Below, piece after piece: positions 1 to 6,733 of a stretch of 8,070 nt of DNA. Each line of letters begins with the position of its first letter. Positions within the stretch are counted from its first letter, which is position 1. This DNA comes from Rubrobacter sp. (GTDB lineage Bacteria; Actinomycetota; Rubrobacteria; Rubrobacterales; Rubrobacteraceae). The translations under genes and the position numbers were made by a program. Under the pieces are notes generated by a model that worked only from the letters and a program-made list of their open reading frames with translations, was not told the origin of the DNA and did not search any database. The stretch spans positions 1 to 8,070 of the forward strand of contig JACDFX010000056.1 of NCBI GenBank assembly GCA_013815575.1. Direction: 5' to 3'.

Positions 1-1
1 C

Positions 2-139
2 TGCATAACCGTCGGCGTCTGGAACCCGCTGCTCGACCGGCTGCGCTTCTTCGAGCGGGCCGAGCGCCTGATCCGCCGCACCGTGCCAGGCACGGACCCC
101 CTCCTCCGCTCCGAGCGGGACGGTAGCCTCAACGGGTAG
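2..139 (+). CDS. C-terminal fragment of an unidentified protein (5' end outside window)
   Basis: An open frame runs from the left edge and ends at a TAG at 137-139, giving 45 residues (CITVGVWNPLLDRL... to ...RDGSLNG). The tail is rich in Arg and Glu with regularly spaced Leu and Phe, as expected of an amphipathic C-terminal helix (RLRFFERAERLIRR). I do not recognise the family. The reading is supported by the compositional switch right after the stop, where a GC-rich inverted repeat begins. It is the only plausible plus-strand gene here and it converges on the sugar operon, so it is probably a separate transcription unit unrelated to sugar uptake. Because the start is outside the window, the gene identity and even the coding status rest on a short stretch. 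Confidence 0.5.
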   Translation, partial: CITVGVWNPLLDRLRFFERAERLIRRTVPGTDPLLRSERDGSLNG

Positions 140-140
140 A

Positions 141-173
141 GCGGCCCACGAAGGCAATACCCCCGCGGGCCGC
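141..173 (+). terminator. GC-rich inverted repeat, possible factor-independent terminator
   Basis: The arm GCGGCCC (141-147) is the perfect reverse complement of GGGCCGC (167-173), with a 19-nt loop; a shorter palindrome CCCGCGGG (162-169) overlaps the right arm. It starts 2 nt after the stop of the plus-strand gene and lies in the convergent junction, where a terminator is expected for both directions. There is no T-tract on either side, so it is not a canonical intrinsic terminator. GC-rich hairpins without a T-tract have been proposed as terminators in high-GC actinobacteria. The long loop weakens the case. Confidence 0.35.
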
Positions 174-181
174 GCCGTCAG

Positions 182-237
182 CCGTTGGCGATAGGCGAAA
201 CCAAAAGCTGATGCCCGATGGCCGATGGCCGAATGTC
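182..237. repeat. Degenerate 7-bp tandem repeat in convergent intergenic space
   Basis: Read in steps of seven, the stretch gives CCGTTGG, CGATAGG, CGAAACC, AAAAGCT, GATGCCC, GATGGCC, GATGGCC, GAATGTC. The two GATGGCC units (217-230) are identical and the GATGCCC before them differs at one base; the earlier units drift but still carry GAT or CGA cores. The run ends directly at the stop codon of the binding-protein gene (TAA at 240-238). Short heptameric runs of this GCTGATGGCCGAT style occur between genes in several GC-rich bacterial genomes; I recall this only in general terms. The run does not code for anything I can see and may be a slippage-prone spacer. Confidence 0.5.
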
Positions 238-1260
238 TTACTGGCTCACCTCCGGTTTGTTGGAGCAGCTCGGGTTGAGGACGGCCTTGACTTCCGGGTC
301 GTCGAGGTTGTCCTGGGTTACGAGGGTCGATCCGGTATCGATGTCCTCCAGTTGGGCGTCGCTGCGGATCGCGTCGACGGCGGCGTTGGTGCCGTCGTAG
401 CCCATGCGGAAGGGGTTCTGGGCGACGAGGGCGCTCACGACGCCCTCCTCGACGGCCTTGACCTCGTCGGGGGCAGTGTCCCAGCCGACGATGGTTATGT
501 CACCCTCCTTACCGGCCCGACGAACCGCTTCGGCGGCGCCGAGGACGCCCGGCTCGTTGGCGGCGTAGATGGCGTCGAGGTTCGGGTTGGCGGTGAGGAT
601 GTTCTCCGTCACCTCGAGGGCGACGTTCTGGTCGCTCTCGCTCGACTGCTCGGCGACGAGCTCGACGTCCGGGTTCTCTTCCAGGACGTTCTTGAAGCCC
701 TCGGTGCGGGTGTCGTTGGTCGCCGTACCCGGCTGGAACGGGATGAACGCGACCTCGCCCTTACCCCCGAGCTCTTCGACCAGGTACTCCGTCGCCTCCT
801 CGGCGGCGGCGACGTTGTCCGTGGCGACGACCGGGACCTGCTTGGGCTGCGGGTCGGTGCCGGAGTCTATGTTCACGACCGTGACGCCCTGGTCAAGGGC
901 GTTCTCGGAAACGTCGGCCAGGACCTTTGCGTCCGTGGCGGCGTAGACCATGCCGTCCACGCCCTGGGTGGCGAAGTTCGTCAGGAGGTCGACCTGGCCG
1001 CTCACGTTCGTCTCGGCGGTGACGCCGTCCCACTGGATCTGGATCTCCGAGCCCTCGGCCTCCCCTGCGGCGCACTCGGCGCCGATGCGGACCTGCTCCC
1101 AGAAGTCGAAGCCGACCGCCTTCGGGACGACCGCGAGCCGCAGCGGCCCCTCCTGGCTGCCCTCGTCTCCCCCACCAGACTCCCGGACCTGGGCGCCGCA
1201 CGCCGCCAGGGTCAGGGCCAGCGTACCAGCCAGCAGCAACACAGATATTCGTCTGTTCAT
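238..1260 (-). CDS. Sugar ABC transporter substrate-binding lipoprotein (RbsB-like, Peripla_BP_4 type)
   Basis: This 340-residue protein should capture a sugar outside the membrane and pass it to the permease encoded just upstream. Residues 1-21 form a lipoprotein signal: MNRR, a hydrophobic stretch (ISVLLLAGTLALTL), then lipobox LAAC with the acylated Cys at 21. A Gly/Ser/Glu-rich linker (about 25-38) follows. The first lobe starts at RLAVVPKAVGFDFWEQVRIG (41-60); the typical DGMVYAATD strand is at 102-110, the VNIDSGTD region at 129-136 and the hinge-side ATDN at 146-149. The second lobe carries IYAANEP (231-237), TIVGWDTAPDE (256-266) and QNPFRMGYDG (281-290), all hallmarks of the ribose/galactose/AI-2 binding family. 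The ATG at 1260 is preferred over GTG at 1263 because GAGGAG lies 5 nt before it. It is the last gene of the unit, 26 nt after the permease. Length is normal. Ligand is unknown. Confidence 0.93.
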   Translation of the reverse strand: MNRRISVLLLAGTLALTLAACGAQVRESGGGDEGSQEGPLRLAVVPKAVGFDFWEQVRIGAECAAGEAEGSEIQIQWDGVTAETNVSGQVDLLTNFATQGVDGMVYAATDAKVLADVSENALDQGVTVVNIDSGTDPQPKQVPVVATDNVAAAEEATEYLVEELGGKGEVAFIPFQPGTATNDTRTEGFKNVLEENPDVELVAEQSSESDQNVALEVTENILTANPNLDAIYAANEPGVLGAAEAVRRAGKEGDITIVGWDTAPDEVKAVEEGVVSALVAQNPFRMGYDGTNAAVDAIRSDAQLEDIDTGSTLVTQDNLDDPEVKAVLNPSCSNKPEVSQ

Positions 1261-1265
1261 CACTT

Positions 1266-1271
1266 CTCCTC
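1266..1271 (-). promoter_or_regulatory. Ribosome binding site GAGGAG of the binding-protein gene
   Basis: On the minus strand GAGGAG ends 5 nt before the ATG at 1260 but only 2 nt before the in-frame GTG at 1263. The spacing favours the ATG. A strong site suits a binding protein, which is needed in excess over the membrane components, and shows that it is translated independently of the upstream permease. Confidence 0.7.
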
Positions 1272-1286
1272 TTTCTCTCTAGTTCC

Positions 1287-2288
1287 TTACTCGGAAGCTG
1301 ACGCCAGCTTGCGGCGGCGGTACTGGTCCCAGAAGACCGCGACCCAGATGATGACGCCGATGATGACTTGCTGGTAGAAGGTGTTCACGTTCAAGAGGAC
1401 CGCGCCGTTACGGATCAGGGCTATAAGAAAGGCCCCGATCAAGGTTCCCACGACCGTCCCCTGGCCCCCGAAAAGGCTGGCCCCGCCGATGACGGCCGCC
1501 GCGATCACGTCGAGCTCCAGCCCGATCCCGTAGTTCGGCTGCCCGGAGGCAACCCTGGAGGCCGCGATCATACCCCCGAAACCCGCCAAAGCGCCCGAGA
1601 TGACGTACACGCTCGTCAAATACCGCCGGATCGGGATGCCCGAAAGCCTCGCCGCCTCCAGGTTGGAGCCCATCGCGTACGCGTAGCGCCCGAGCTTGGT
1701 CCTGCTGAGCACCACGTACCCCACGATCGCTACGGTGATGATGATAACGACGGGTATGGGGATACCCCCGGCGACAACCCCCTGTCCCAACAGCCTGAAG
1801 GAATCCGGTAGCCCGAAGACAGACTGGGCGTCGGTGGCGATGTACACGACGCCGCGCGCCACGGAGAGCATCCCGAGGGTCGCTATAAACGGGTTCAGGC
1901 CGGCGACGGAGACGAGGAAGCCGTTCGTGAGGCCGCAGGCGGCCCCGACCAGCGTCCCGCCGAGCACGGCAAAGGGCATCGACAGCCCGAAGGAGGACAT
2001 GAGTAGGGCGCCCATGACGCCCGCGAGGGCCGCCACCGAGCCGACCGAGAGGTCTATTCCGGCGGTGATGATAACGAGCGTCATCCCGACGGCGATCACG
2101 GCCACCACCGCCGTCTGGGAGCCGATATTGAAGAGGTTGTCGGCGGTCAGGAAGTCCGGCGAGGCGAAGGAGAGGAAGACGAAGACTACTATGAGGGCGC
2201 CGGCCGCGGCGAGCTGGGAGACAAAGTCCGAGAGCCTGTCGCGCAGGGCGCTCCCGCGTGAGGTTCCGTTCTCCGTCCCGTCCGTCAT
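1287..2288 (-). CDS. Sugar ABC transporter permease, RbsC-like (BPD_transp_2 family)
   Basis: This 333-residue integral membrane protein forms the channel of a CUT2-class sugar importer, probably as a homodimer since no second permease lies in the unit. After a polar N-terminus (1-24), hydrophobic segments follow at about 27-43, 58-76, 84-99, 104-128, 172-194, 224-243, 259-290 and 303-319. Family motifs seen include AVGMTLVIITAGIDLSVGSV (67-86), LNPFIATLGML (131-141), GSNLEAARLSGI (207-218, the cytoplasmic loop that contacts the ATPase) and GGASLFGGQGTVVGTLIGAF (268-287). The open frame extends further upstream, but ATG at 2288 is chosen because GGAGGAG precedes it by 5 nt and because it overlaps the ATPase stop in an ATGA (4 nt), implying translational coupling. 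Length is typical of RbsC. Substrate cannot be told from the permease. Confidence 0.94.
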   Translation of the reverse strand: MTDGTENGTSRGSALRDRLSDFVSQLAAAGALIVVFVFLSFASPDFLTADNLFNIGSQTAVVAVIAVGMTLVIITAGIDLSVGSVAALAGVMGALLMSSFGLSMPFAVLGGTLVGAACGLTNGFLVSVAGLNPFIATLGMLSVARGVVYIATDAQSVFGLPDSFRLLGQGVVAGGIPIPVVIIITVAIVGYVVLSRTKLGRYAYAMGSNLEAARLSGIPIRRYLTSVYVISGALAGFGGMIAASRVASGQPNYGIGLELDVIAAAVIGGASLFGGQGTVVGTLIGAFLIALIRNGAVLLNVNTFYQQVIIGVIIWVAVFWDQYRRRKLASASE

Positions 2289-3802
2289 GCGGTCTCCTCC
2301 GTGCCGGTGGCGAGCGCGATGACGCGCTCCTCCGAGAACTCTTCGCGTTCGATCACGCCGGCCACCTCTCCCTCCCGCATTACCAGAATGCGGTCGCACA
2401 TGTTCAACAACTCCGGCAGGTAAGACGAGATCACGACGATCCCCCGCCCCTCTTCGGCCAGATCACCGATAAGGCCGAACATCTCCGCCTTCGCCCCCAC
2501 ATCTATCCCCCGCGCCGGCTCGTCGAAGAAGAGGACCTTCGCATTCGTCTCAAGCCACCGCGCCACCACGACCTTCTGCTGGTTCCCCCCTGAGAGCACC
2601 TGCACCCGGCGCCGGACGGAGGGTGTCCTGATGTTGAGTTGGTCGCGATACTGGCGCGCGATCCTCTGCTCCTCTTTCAGGTTAATAAGCCCTTTGGTCA
2701 TGGGCAGGTTGGCGAGCGTGATGTTCTGGTCCACCCCGAGCTGGAGCGCCAGGCCTTCACCCTTGCGGTCCTCGGTCAGGTAGCCGACGCCGGACTCGAT
2801 GGCGTCCTGGGGCCTCTTTATCTTGAGCTTGCGCCCCTCAAGCTCCACGCTCCCGCCTTCCACCTTGTCGGCGCCGAAGACGGCGCGGGCGAGCTCCGTG
2901 CGGCCGGCGCCCACGAGGCCAGCGAAGCCCAGAATCTCCCCCGCCCTGACCTCAAAGGAGCAATTTTTCAGCTTCGTGCCGCGGGTTATGCCGGAGACGC
3001 GCAGGAGCACGTCGCCGATCTCCACCTCCGGTTTCGGGTAGAGGTTGGAGATCTCACGCCCGACCATCAGGCGAACGAGCTTGTCCTCGTCGAGCTCTGA
3101 GACGGGCAAGGTGTCCACTATCGCGCCGTCGCGCATGACGGTAACGCGGTCTGCGATGCGGAATATCTCGTCGAGGCGGTGCGAGATGTAGAGGATGGCG
3201 ATGCCGTCGTCGGTAAGGGCCTTTATGACCCCGAAGAGGTCCTCTATCTCCCTCTCGGCAAGTGTCGCGGTCGGCTCGTCCATGATGACGACCTTCGCGT
3301 CGATGGCCAGGGCCTTGGCGATCTCGACCCGCTGCATCTCCGCCACGGTCAGCCCGGCGACGAGCCGGGTCGGGCCCACCTCCAACCCCACCCGCCGGAG
3401 CAGCCCCCCGGCCTCTTCCATTTCCTTTGCCCGGTTGACGAAGCCGAACCGCCCCGGTTCGCGGCCGAGGTAGAGGTTCTCAGCCACCGACAGGTCCGGC
3501 GCCAGCGCGAACTCCTGGTAGACCATCGCAACGCCCAGGTGCTGGGCGTGGCCCGGCCCATGATACTCGACCGGCTCACCGGAGATCTCGACCGTCCCCC
3601 TGCTCGGCCTCTCCACCTGCGAGAGAAGCTTCATCAGGGTGGATTTGCCGGCCCCGTTCTCCCCGGCGACGACGTGTACCTCGCCGGGCAGGATCTCCAG
3701 GTCGACCCCGTCCACCGCCAGCACCCCCGGAAACTCCTTCGAGACGCCCCGCAGCCGGAGGACGGGCTCTCTGGTTCCTGCCTCTGTCTCAGGTGACGAC
3801 AT
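2285..3802 (-). CDS. Sugar ABC transporter ATP-binding protein, RbsA/MglA-like (two fused ATPase domains)
   Basis: This 505-residue cytoplasmic protein powers sugar import and has the double-domain form specific to CUT2 transporters. Domain 1 (about 15-255): Walker A GENGAGKST (47-55), Q-loop VYQEF (Gln96), signature-like LTVAEMQ (151-157) in place of LSGGQ, Walker B VVIMDEPTA (171-179, Glu176), H-loop ISHR (His208). Domain 2 (about 265-500): degenerate P-loop GLVGAGRTE (295-303) without the Lys-Ser/Thr pair, LTEDRKGEG (342-350), intact signature LSGGNQQ (403-409), Walker B VLFFDEPARGIDV (423-435, Glu428), and Ser in place of the H-loop His (VVISS, 456-460). This asymmetry is normal for RbsA-type proteins. 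The frame is open upstream, but homology begins near residue 14 and the ATG at 3802 follows a purine-rich AGGGGGAGAGG. It overlaps the kinase by 14 nt and the permease by 4 nt, so all three should be co-translated. Confidence 0.95.
   Translation of the reverse strand: MSSPETEAGTREPVLRLRGVSKEFPGVLAVDGVDLEILPGEVHVVAGENGAGKSTLMKLLSQVERPSRGTVEISGEPVEYHGPGHAQHLGVAMVYQEFALAPDLSVAENLYLGREPGRFGFVNRAKEMEEAGGLLRRVGLEVGPTRLVAGLTVAEMQRVEIAKALAIDAKVVIMDEPTATLAEREIEDLFGVIKALTDDGIAILYISHRLDEIFRIADRVTVMRDGAIVDTLPVSELDEDKLVRLMVGREISNLYPKPEVEIGDVLLRVSGITRGTKLKNCSFEVRAGEILGFAGLVGAGRTELARAVFGADKVEGGSVELEGRKLKIKRPQDAIESGVGYLTEDRKGEGLALQLGVDQNITLANLPMTKGLINLKEEQRIARQYRDQLNIRTPSVRRRVQVLSGGNQQKVVVARWLETNAKVLFFDEPARGIDVGAKAEMFGLIGDLAEEGRGIVVISSYLPELLNMCDRILVMREGEVAGVIEREEFSEERVIALATGTEETA
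2294..2300 (-). promoter_or_regulatory. Ribosome binding site GGAGGAG of the permease gene
   Basis: On the minus strand GGAGGAG lies inside the end of the ATPase gene, 5 nt before the ATG at 2288. It decides the permease start against the longer upstream frame, whose extra 37 residues are Arg/Gly-rich out-of-frame translation of the ATPase gene. Confidence 0.75.
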
Positions 3803-5288
3803 CCTCTCCCCCTTTCTGCAAACCGGCGAGATGGTGCATCTGCTCGCGGGTGGCCGGGTAGAGCTCCCGGTAGACCCCGTAGAGCTCGTCGTAGATCTCG
3901 CGGTTCGCCTCGTCCGGCTCGACGGTGTCCACAATACGGCTCCAGTCGGTGTCGGGGCCGGCGAGGCCGACGGCGCGGGCGGCGAGCAGGGCGTCCCCGT
4001 AGGCGGCCCCGATGGCCTGCTCGGGCAGGTCTTGAGGCCTGCCGGTTACGTCGGAGATTATCTGCGTCCAGAGGCCGCCCTTCGTACCGCCGCCTACGGC
4101 TACCAGCCTCTCGCCGCCGGCCCCGGCCTCGCGCATGGACTCGAAGATGTGGCGGACGCCGTAGGCGGTCGCTTCGAGCATCGCGCGGTAGAGGTGGCCG
4201 CGACCGTGGCCGATGGTGAGGCCCGAGATGATCCCCCGCGCCTTCGGGTCGAAGAGGGGCGTCCGCTCCCCGGCGAAGTACGGCAACACGACGAGGGCGT
4301 CGGAGCCGGGCGGGACGGTGGCGGCCTCTTCGGTGAGATCCTCGTAGGAGATGCCGCCGGAGATCTTCTGCAGCCAGCCGGTGAGCGCCCCTGAGGTCGC
4401 CATGCCGGCGGCGAGGTCGTGGGTGCCTGGCAGGATCCCGGTCGTGCCCCAGAGACCAGGATGATGGAGCGCCTCCTCGAGCACCTCGATGATGAACATG
4501 GTCGTGCCGTACATGAGCATCAGGTCGCCCGGGTTCTGGACACCCACGCTCGCCCCCTCGCTCCAGGCGTCTATCGTACCGGCCGCGACGGGCGTCCCGG
4601 CAGGGATACCGGTCACCTCGGAGGCCTCCGGCGTCACCTCCCCGACCACCTCGGCGGGCCAGAGAAGACGGGGCAGCGGCAACCCGGGGGCGACCTCCTC
4701 GGCCCTGTCCCTTATCCAGCCAAACTCCTGCAGGTCGTAGAGGGGATCGCACTGGCTCGCCGAGTGGTGGTCGAGAACGTATTCCCCGGTCAGGCGCCAG
4801 GAGATAAACGAGTTCGCCATGAAGAATTTTCTCGTCTTCTCCCAGACTTTGGGCTCGTTACGCTGCAGCCAGAGAAGCTTCGGGCCGACGGCCTGGGTCG
4901 TGCACACGGAGCCGCACCGACTCAGCAGGGCCTCGCGCCCGTAGCGGTCGTTCAGCTCTTCGACCTCCGCCTCCGCCCGCGAGTCGATCCCGTACAGGAT
5001 CGCCGGCCGCAGGGGGTTGCCGTTTCCGTCCGCCGGCAGCAAACACGCCCCGATGCCGCTCGTGCAGACCGCCGCGATGCCTTCGTCGACCCCTTCCAGA
5101 AGTTCGCGGCAGACGGAGACGAAATCGTCCCACCAGACCTTCTCCGCGTCGTGCTCGGCCCAGCCGGGCTGAGGTAGCGAAAGCTCGTGCGGCCTCTCGG
5201 CGGTGGCGACGACCTCGCCGTCCGGCCGGGCGAGAACACCCTTGGTGCTCGCGGTTCCTACGTCCACGCCCAGCAGCAGACCGCTCAC
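3789..5288 (-). CDS. FGGY-family carbohydrate kinase (xylulokinase/fuculokinase-like)
   Basis: This 499-residue kinase should phosphorylate the ketose produced by the neighbouring isomerase, using ATP in the cytoplasm. The N-terminal FGGY domain opens with LLLGVDVGTASTKGVL (4-19), the phosphate-binding loop, followed by QPGWAEHDAEKVW (40-52) and YGIDSRA (99-105). The mid region has GPKLLWL (135-141) and SFISWRLTGEY (160-170). The catalytic base is predicted to be Asp240 in AAGTIDAWSEGASVG. The C-terminal domain has LMLMYGTT (256-263), FAGERTPLFDPKARG (338-352), AMLEATAYGVRHIFE (369-383) and VAVGGGTKGGLWTQIISDVTG (397-416), the adenine-binding part. Start: GTG at 5288, 6 nt after GGAGG and overlapping the isomerase stop as GTGA; the 63 codons further upstream lie within the isomerase gene and are not family-like. 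Length is normal (about 500). Xylulose, ribulose, fuculose, rhamnulose or an AI-2-like compound are all possible substrates; motifs do not decide. Confidence 0.93.
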   Translation of the reverse strand: MSGLLLGVDVGTASTKGVLARPDGEVVATAERPHELSLPQPGWAEHDAEKVWWDDFVSVCRELLEGVDEGIAAVCTSGIGACLLPADGNGNPLRPAILYGIDSRAEAEVEELNDRYGREALLSRCGSVCTTQAVGPKLLWLQRNEPKVWEKTRKFFMANSFISWRLTGEYVLDHHSASQCDPLYDLQEFGWIRDRAEEVAPGLPLPRLLWPAEVVGEVTPEASEVTGIPAGTPVAAGTIDAWSEGASVGVQNPGDLMLMYGTTMFIIEVLEEALHHPGLWGTTGILPGTHDLAAGMATSGALTGWLQKISGGISYEDLTEEAATVPPGSDALVVLPYFAGERTPLFDPKARGIISGLTIGHGRGHLYRAMLEATAYGVRHIFESMREAGAGGERLVAVGGGTKGGLWTQIISDVTGRPQDLPEQAIGAAYGDALLAARAVGLAGPDTDWSRIVDTVEPDEANREIYDELYGVYRELYPATREQMHHLAGLQKGGEDVVT

Positions 5289-6733
5289 TTCGCGCCTCCG
5301 TAGCCGGTGGAGCCGTAGCTGGCGGGGCCGAACCCGTCGTAGTCCACGTCCAGAAGCTTGCAGACTATCTTTAGCTCTTCCACGTGGTCCCCCGGTATCG
5401 CGTGGATATGGTTGGAGCCGTAGCGGGAGAGGATCTCCTCCGCCGGGGCGTCCATGCGGGCGAAGGCGTGGGGCCACTCGTAGGTGGACTGGTGCATGAG
5501 GTTCTCGTTGGTCTCGTCGTCGTAGCGCTCGAAGGCGCCGCGCATGACGTGCATCCGGTAGCGTCCGTCCAGGCGGGTGAGCCGGGCGAAGGTGAAGTCG
5601 CCCGGCGCCGCGAGGTGATGCACGGAGGCGCCACCGGCCGGGAAGAAGAAGACTTCAGGGTAGAGGTGGACGTGGCGCAGGTTCTCAGCCGGGTCGTCAC
5701 TGCGGGCGGCGAACCAGGTCGCGTGCTGGCCGGAGTTGCAGAGGTCCCAGATCCCGCGGTCCGCGTGGTAGTGGCGAACATCGGCGAAGAGCACGGGAGT
5801 GCCGGAGAGTTTCTTGAGGATCTGCATCGTGAGCGCCGCGTCCATGTCCGCCTCCGTGGAGCAGACGTGCGGTTCCTTGGGCCCGTCCCAATCGTAGGGG
5901 TCGTTTAGAAAAGCCTCGGTGACGTCCATCGTGGCGAAGTGGTTGGTGAGCTCGGGCTGGGCCTTTATACCGGAGAAGTCGAGGTTCCATTCTTCTATGA
6001 GACCGCGCATGGCGTAGTAGGAGCGGATCTGACGCTCGAGCTTCTCTGGCGTGAGCCGCCCGCCGTCGTAGTGCACGTCCGCGGTGTGTTCTTCGAGCCA
6101 CGCGCGCGCGGCGCGCACCTTGCCCGCATCGATACCTTCGGAGCGCCTCACCAGTTCCCACTGGTCGATCTCCTCGACGTCGACCCCGAACTTCTCCATC
6201 CACTGGTCGGGGTTGGAGACGGCGGTGTACATGCCCATCGGGCGGCCCCCGATCCGGCCGAAGGTGCTCCCCCGCAGGGACCCGACCGCCGATGCTGCCT
6301 TTGCGTAGGCCTCGACCCTGGCGAGCACCCCCGGGTCCGAGATGTTTCCGAAGGCGCGGCCGTAGGTGCGCCCGATCTGGTCGAGCCCACCCGCCGCCGC
6401 GAGCATCCCCACCATCCCCGGCTGCTCCGGGTTTATGTTGGAGAAAAGCAGCAGCGGCCCCGGCGTCTCGTTCGCGGCGAGCATCGAGAAGTGCGGGAAG
6501 GCCCACACCGGGATGTTGAAGACCGTAAGGTCCGGCCGGGCGTCGGCCACCCGCCGGGCCTCGGAGACCGCGAGCCGGTTCGTCCACACGACCTCCCGGG
6601 CCCGCACGACCTCGTGGCCGGCGGCCTCAAGCGCCGCGGCCAGTTCCCCCTCGACCCCCCGGGCGAACTTCTCGATGTCGCGGTGGACGGACTCCCTGCC
6701 GTCGGACATCGTCAGGATGCCAATCTTTGCCAT
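5285..6733 (-). CDS. L-fucose/L-arabinose isomerase family protein
   Basis: A 482-residue cytoplasmic protein of the metal-dependent aldose-ketose isomerase superfamily that includes FucI and AraA. The N-terminal part has a Rossmann-like start (AKIGILTMSDGRESVH, 2-17), a VFNIPVWAFPHFSMLAA segment (71-87) and a second fold region with LLLFSNINPEQPGMVGMLAA (94-113). The C-terminal half has candidate Mn(II) ligands by analogy with FucI Glu337/Asp361/His528: Glu294 (CSTEADMDAAL), Asp318 (LFADVRHY) and His442 or His444 (SNHIHAIPGDH). Further conserved-looking blocks are HVHLYPEVFFFPAGGASVHH (354-373) and RYRMHVMRGAF (391-401). It is about 100 residues shorter than E. coli FucI and near the size of AraA, so it belongs to the less characterised short group of the superfamily. 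ATG at 6733 follows AGGGGAG by 4 nt. It overlaps the kinase by 4 nt. Predicted to turn an imported aldose into a ketose; substrate is not known. Confidence 0.88.
   Translation of the reverse strand: MAKIGILTMSDGRESVHRDIEKFARGVEGELAAALEAAGHEVVRAREVVWTNRLAVSEARRVADARPDLTVFNIPVWAFPHFSMLAANETPGPLLLFSNINPEQPGMVGMLAAAGGLDQIGRTYGRAFGNISDPGVLARVEAYAKAASAVGSLRGSTFGRIGGRPMGMYTAVSNPDQWMEKFGVDVEEIDQWELVRRSEGIDAGKVRAARAWLEEHTADVHYDGGRLTPEKLERQIRSYYAMRGLIEEWNLDFSGIKAQPELTNHFATMDVTEAFLNDPYDWDGPKEPHVCSTEADMDAALTMQILKKLSGTPVLFADVRHYHADRGIWDLCNSGQHATWFAARSDDPAENLRHVHLYPEVFFFPAGGASVHHLAAPGDFTFARLTRLDGRYRMHVMRGAFERYDDETNENLMHQSTYEWPHAFARMDAPAEEILSRYGSNHIHAIPGDHVEELKIVCKLLDVDYDGFGPASYGSTGYGGAK
5295..5299 (-). promoter_or_regulatory. 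Ribosome binding site GGAGG of the kinase gene
   Basis: On the minus strand GGAGG lies in the last codons of the isomerase gene, 6 nt before the GTG at 5288. Together with the GTGA overlap it supports the non-ATG start of the kinase and coupling of kinase to isomerase translation. Confidence 0.65.

Noticed and set aside
211..1377. Plus-strand open frame of 388 codons opposite the binding-protein gene
   Set aside because: It is Val/Gly/Asp/Leu-rich with no recognisable motif and mirrors the codon bias of the strong minus-strand lipoprotein gene; it is an antisense shadow common in GC-rich DNA.
2285..3802. Degenerate second P-loop and missing H-loop His in the ATPase as signs of damage
   Set aside because: Loss of the Lys in the second P-loop and Ser in place of the H-loop His are usual for RbsA-type double ATPases.
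3634..4752. Minus-strand frame of 372 codons overlapping kinase and ATPase
   Set aside because: The translation is extremely Arg/Gly-rich and is an out-of-frame reading of the kinase gene.
3789..5288. Kinase as an LsrK-type AI-2 kinase, making this an AI-2 (Lsr) system
   Set aside because: LsrK is an FGGY kinase linked to a CUT2 importer, but Lsr loci have no sugar isomerase and normally have two permeases plus LsrF/LsrG, none of which are seen here.
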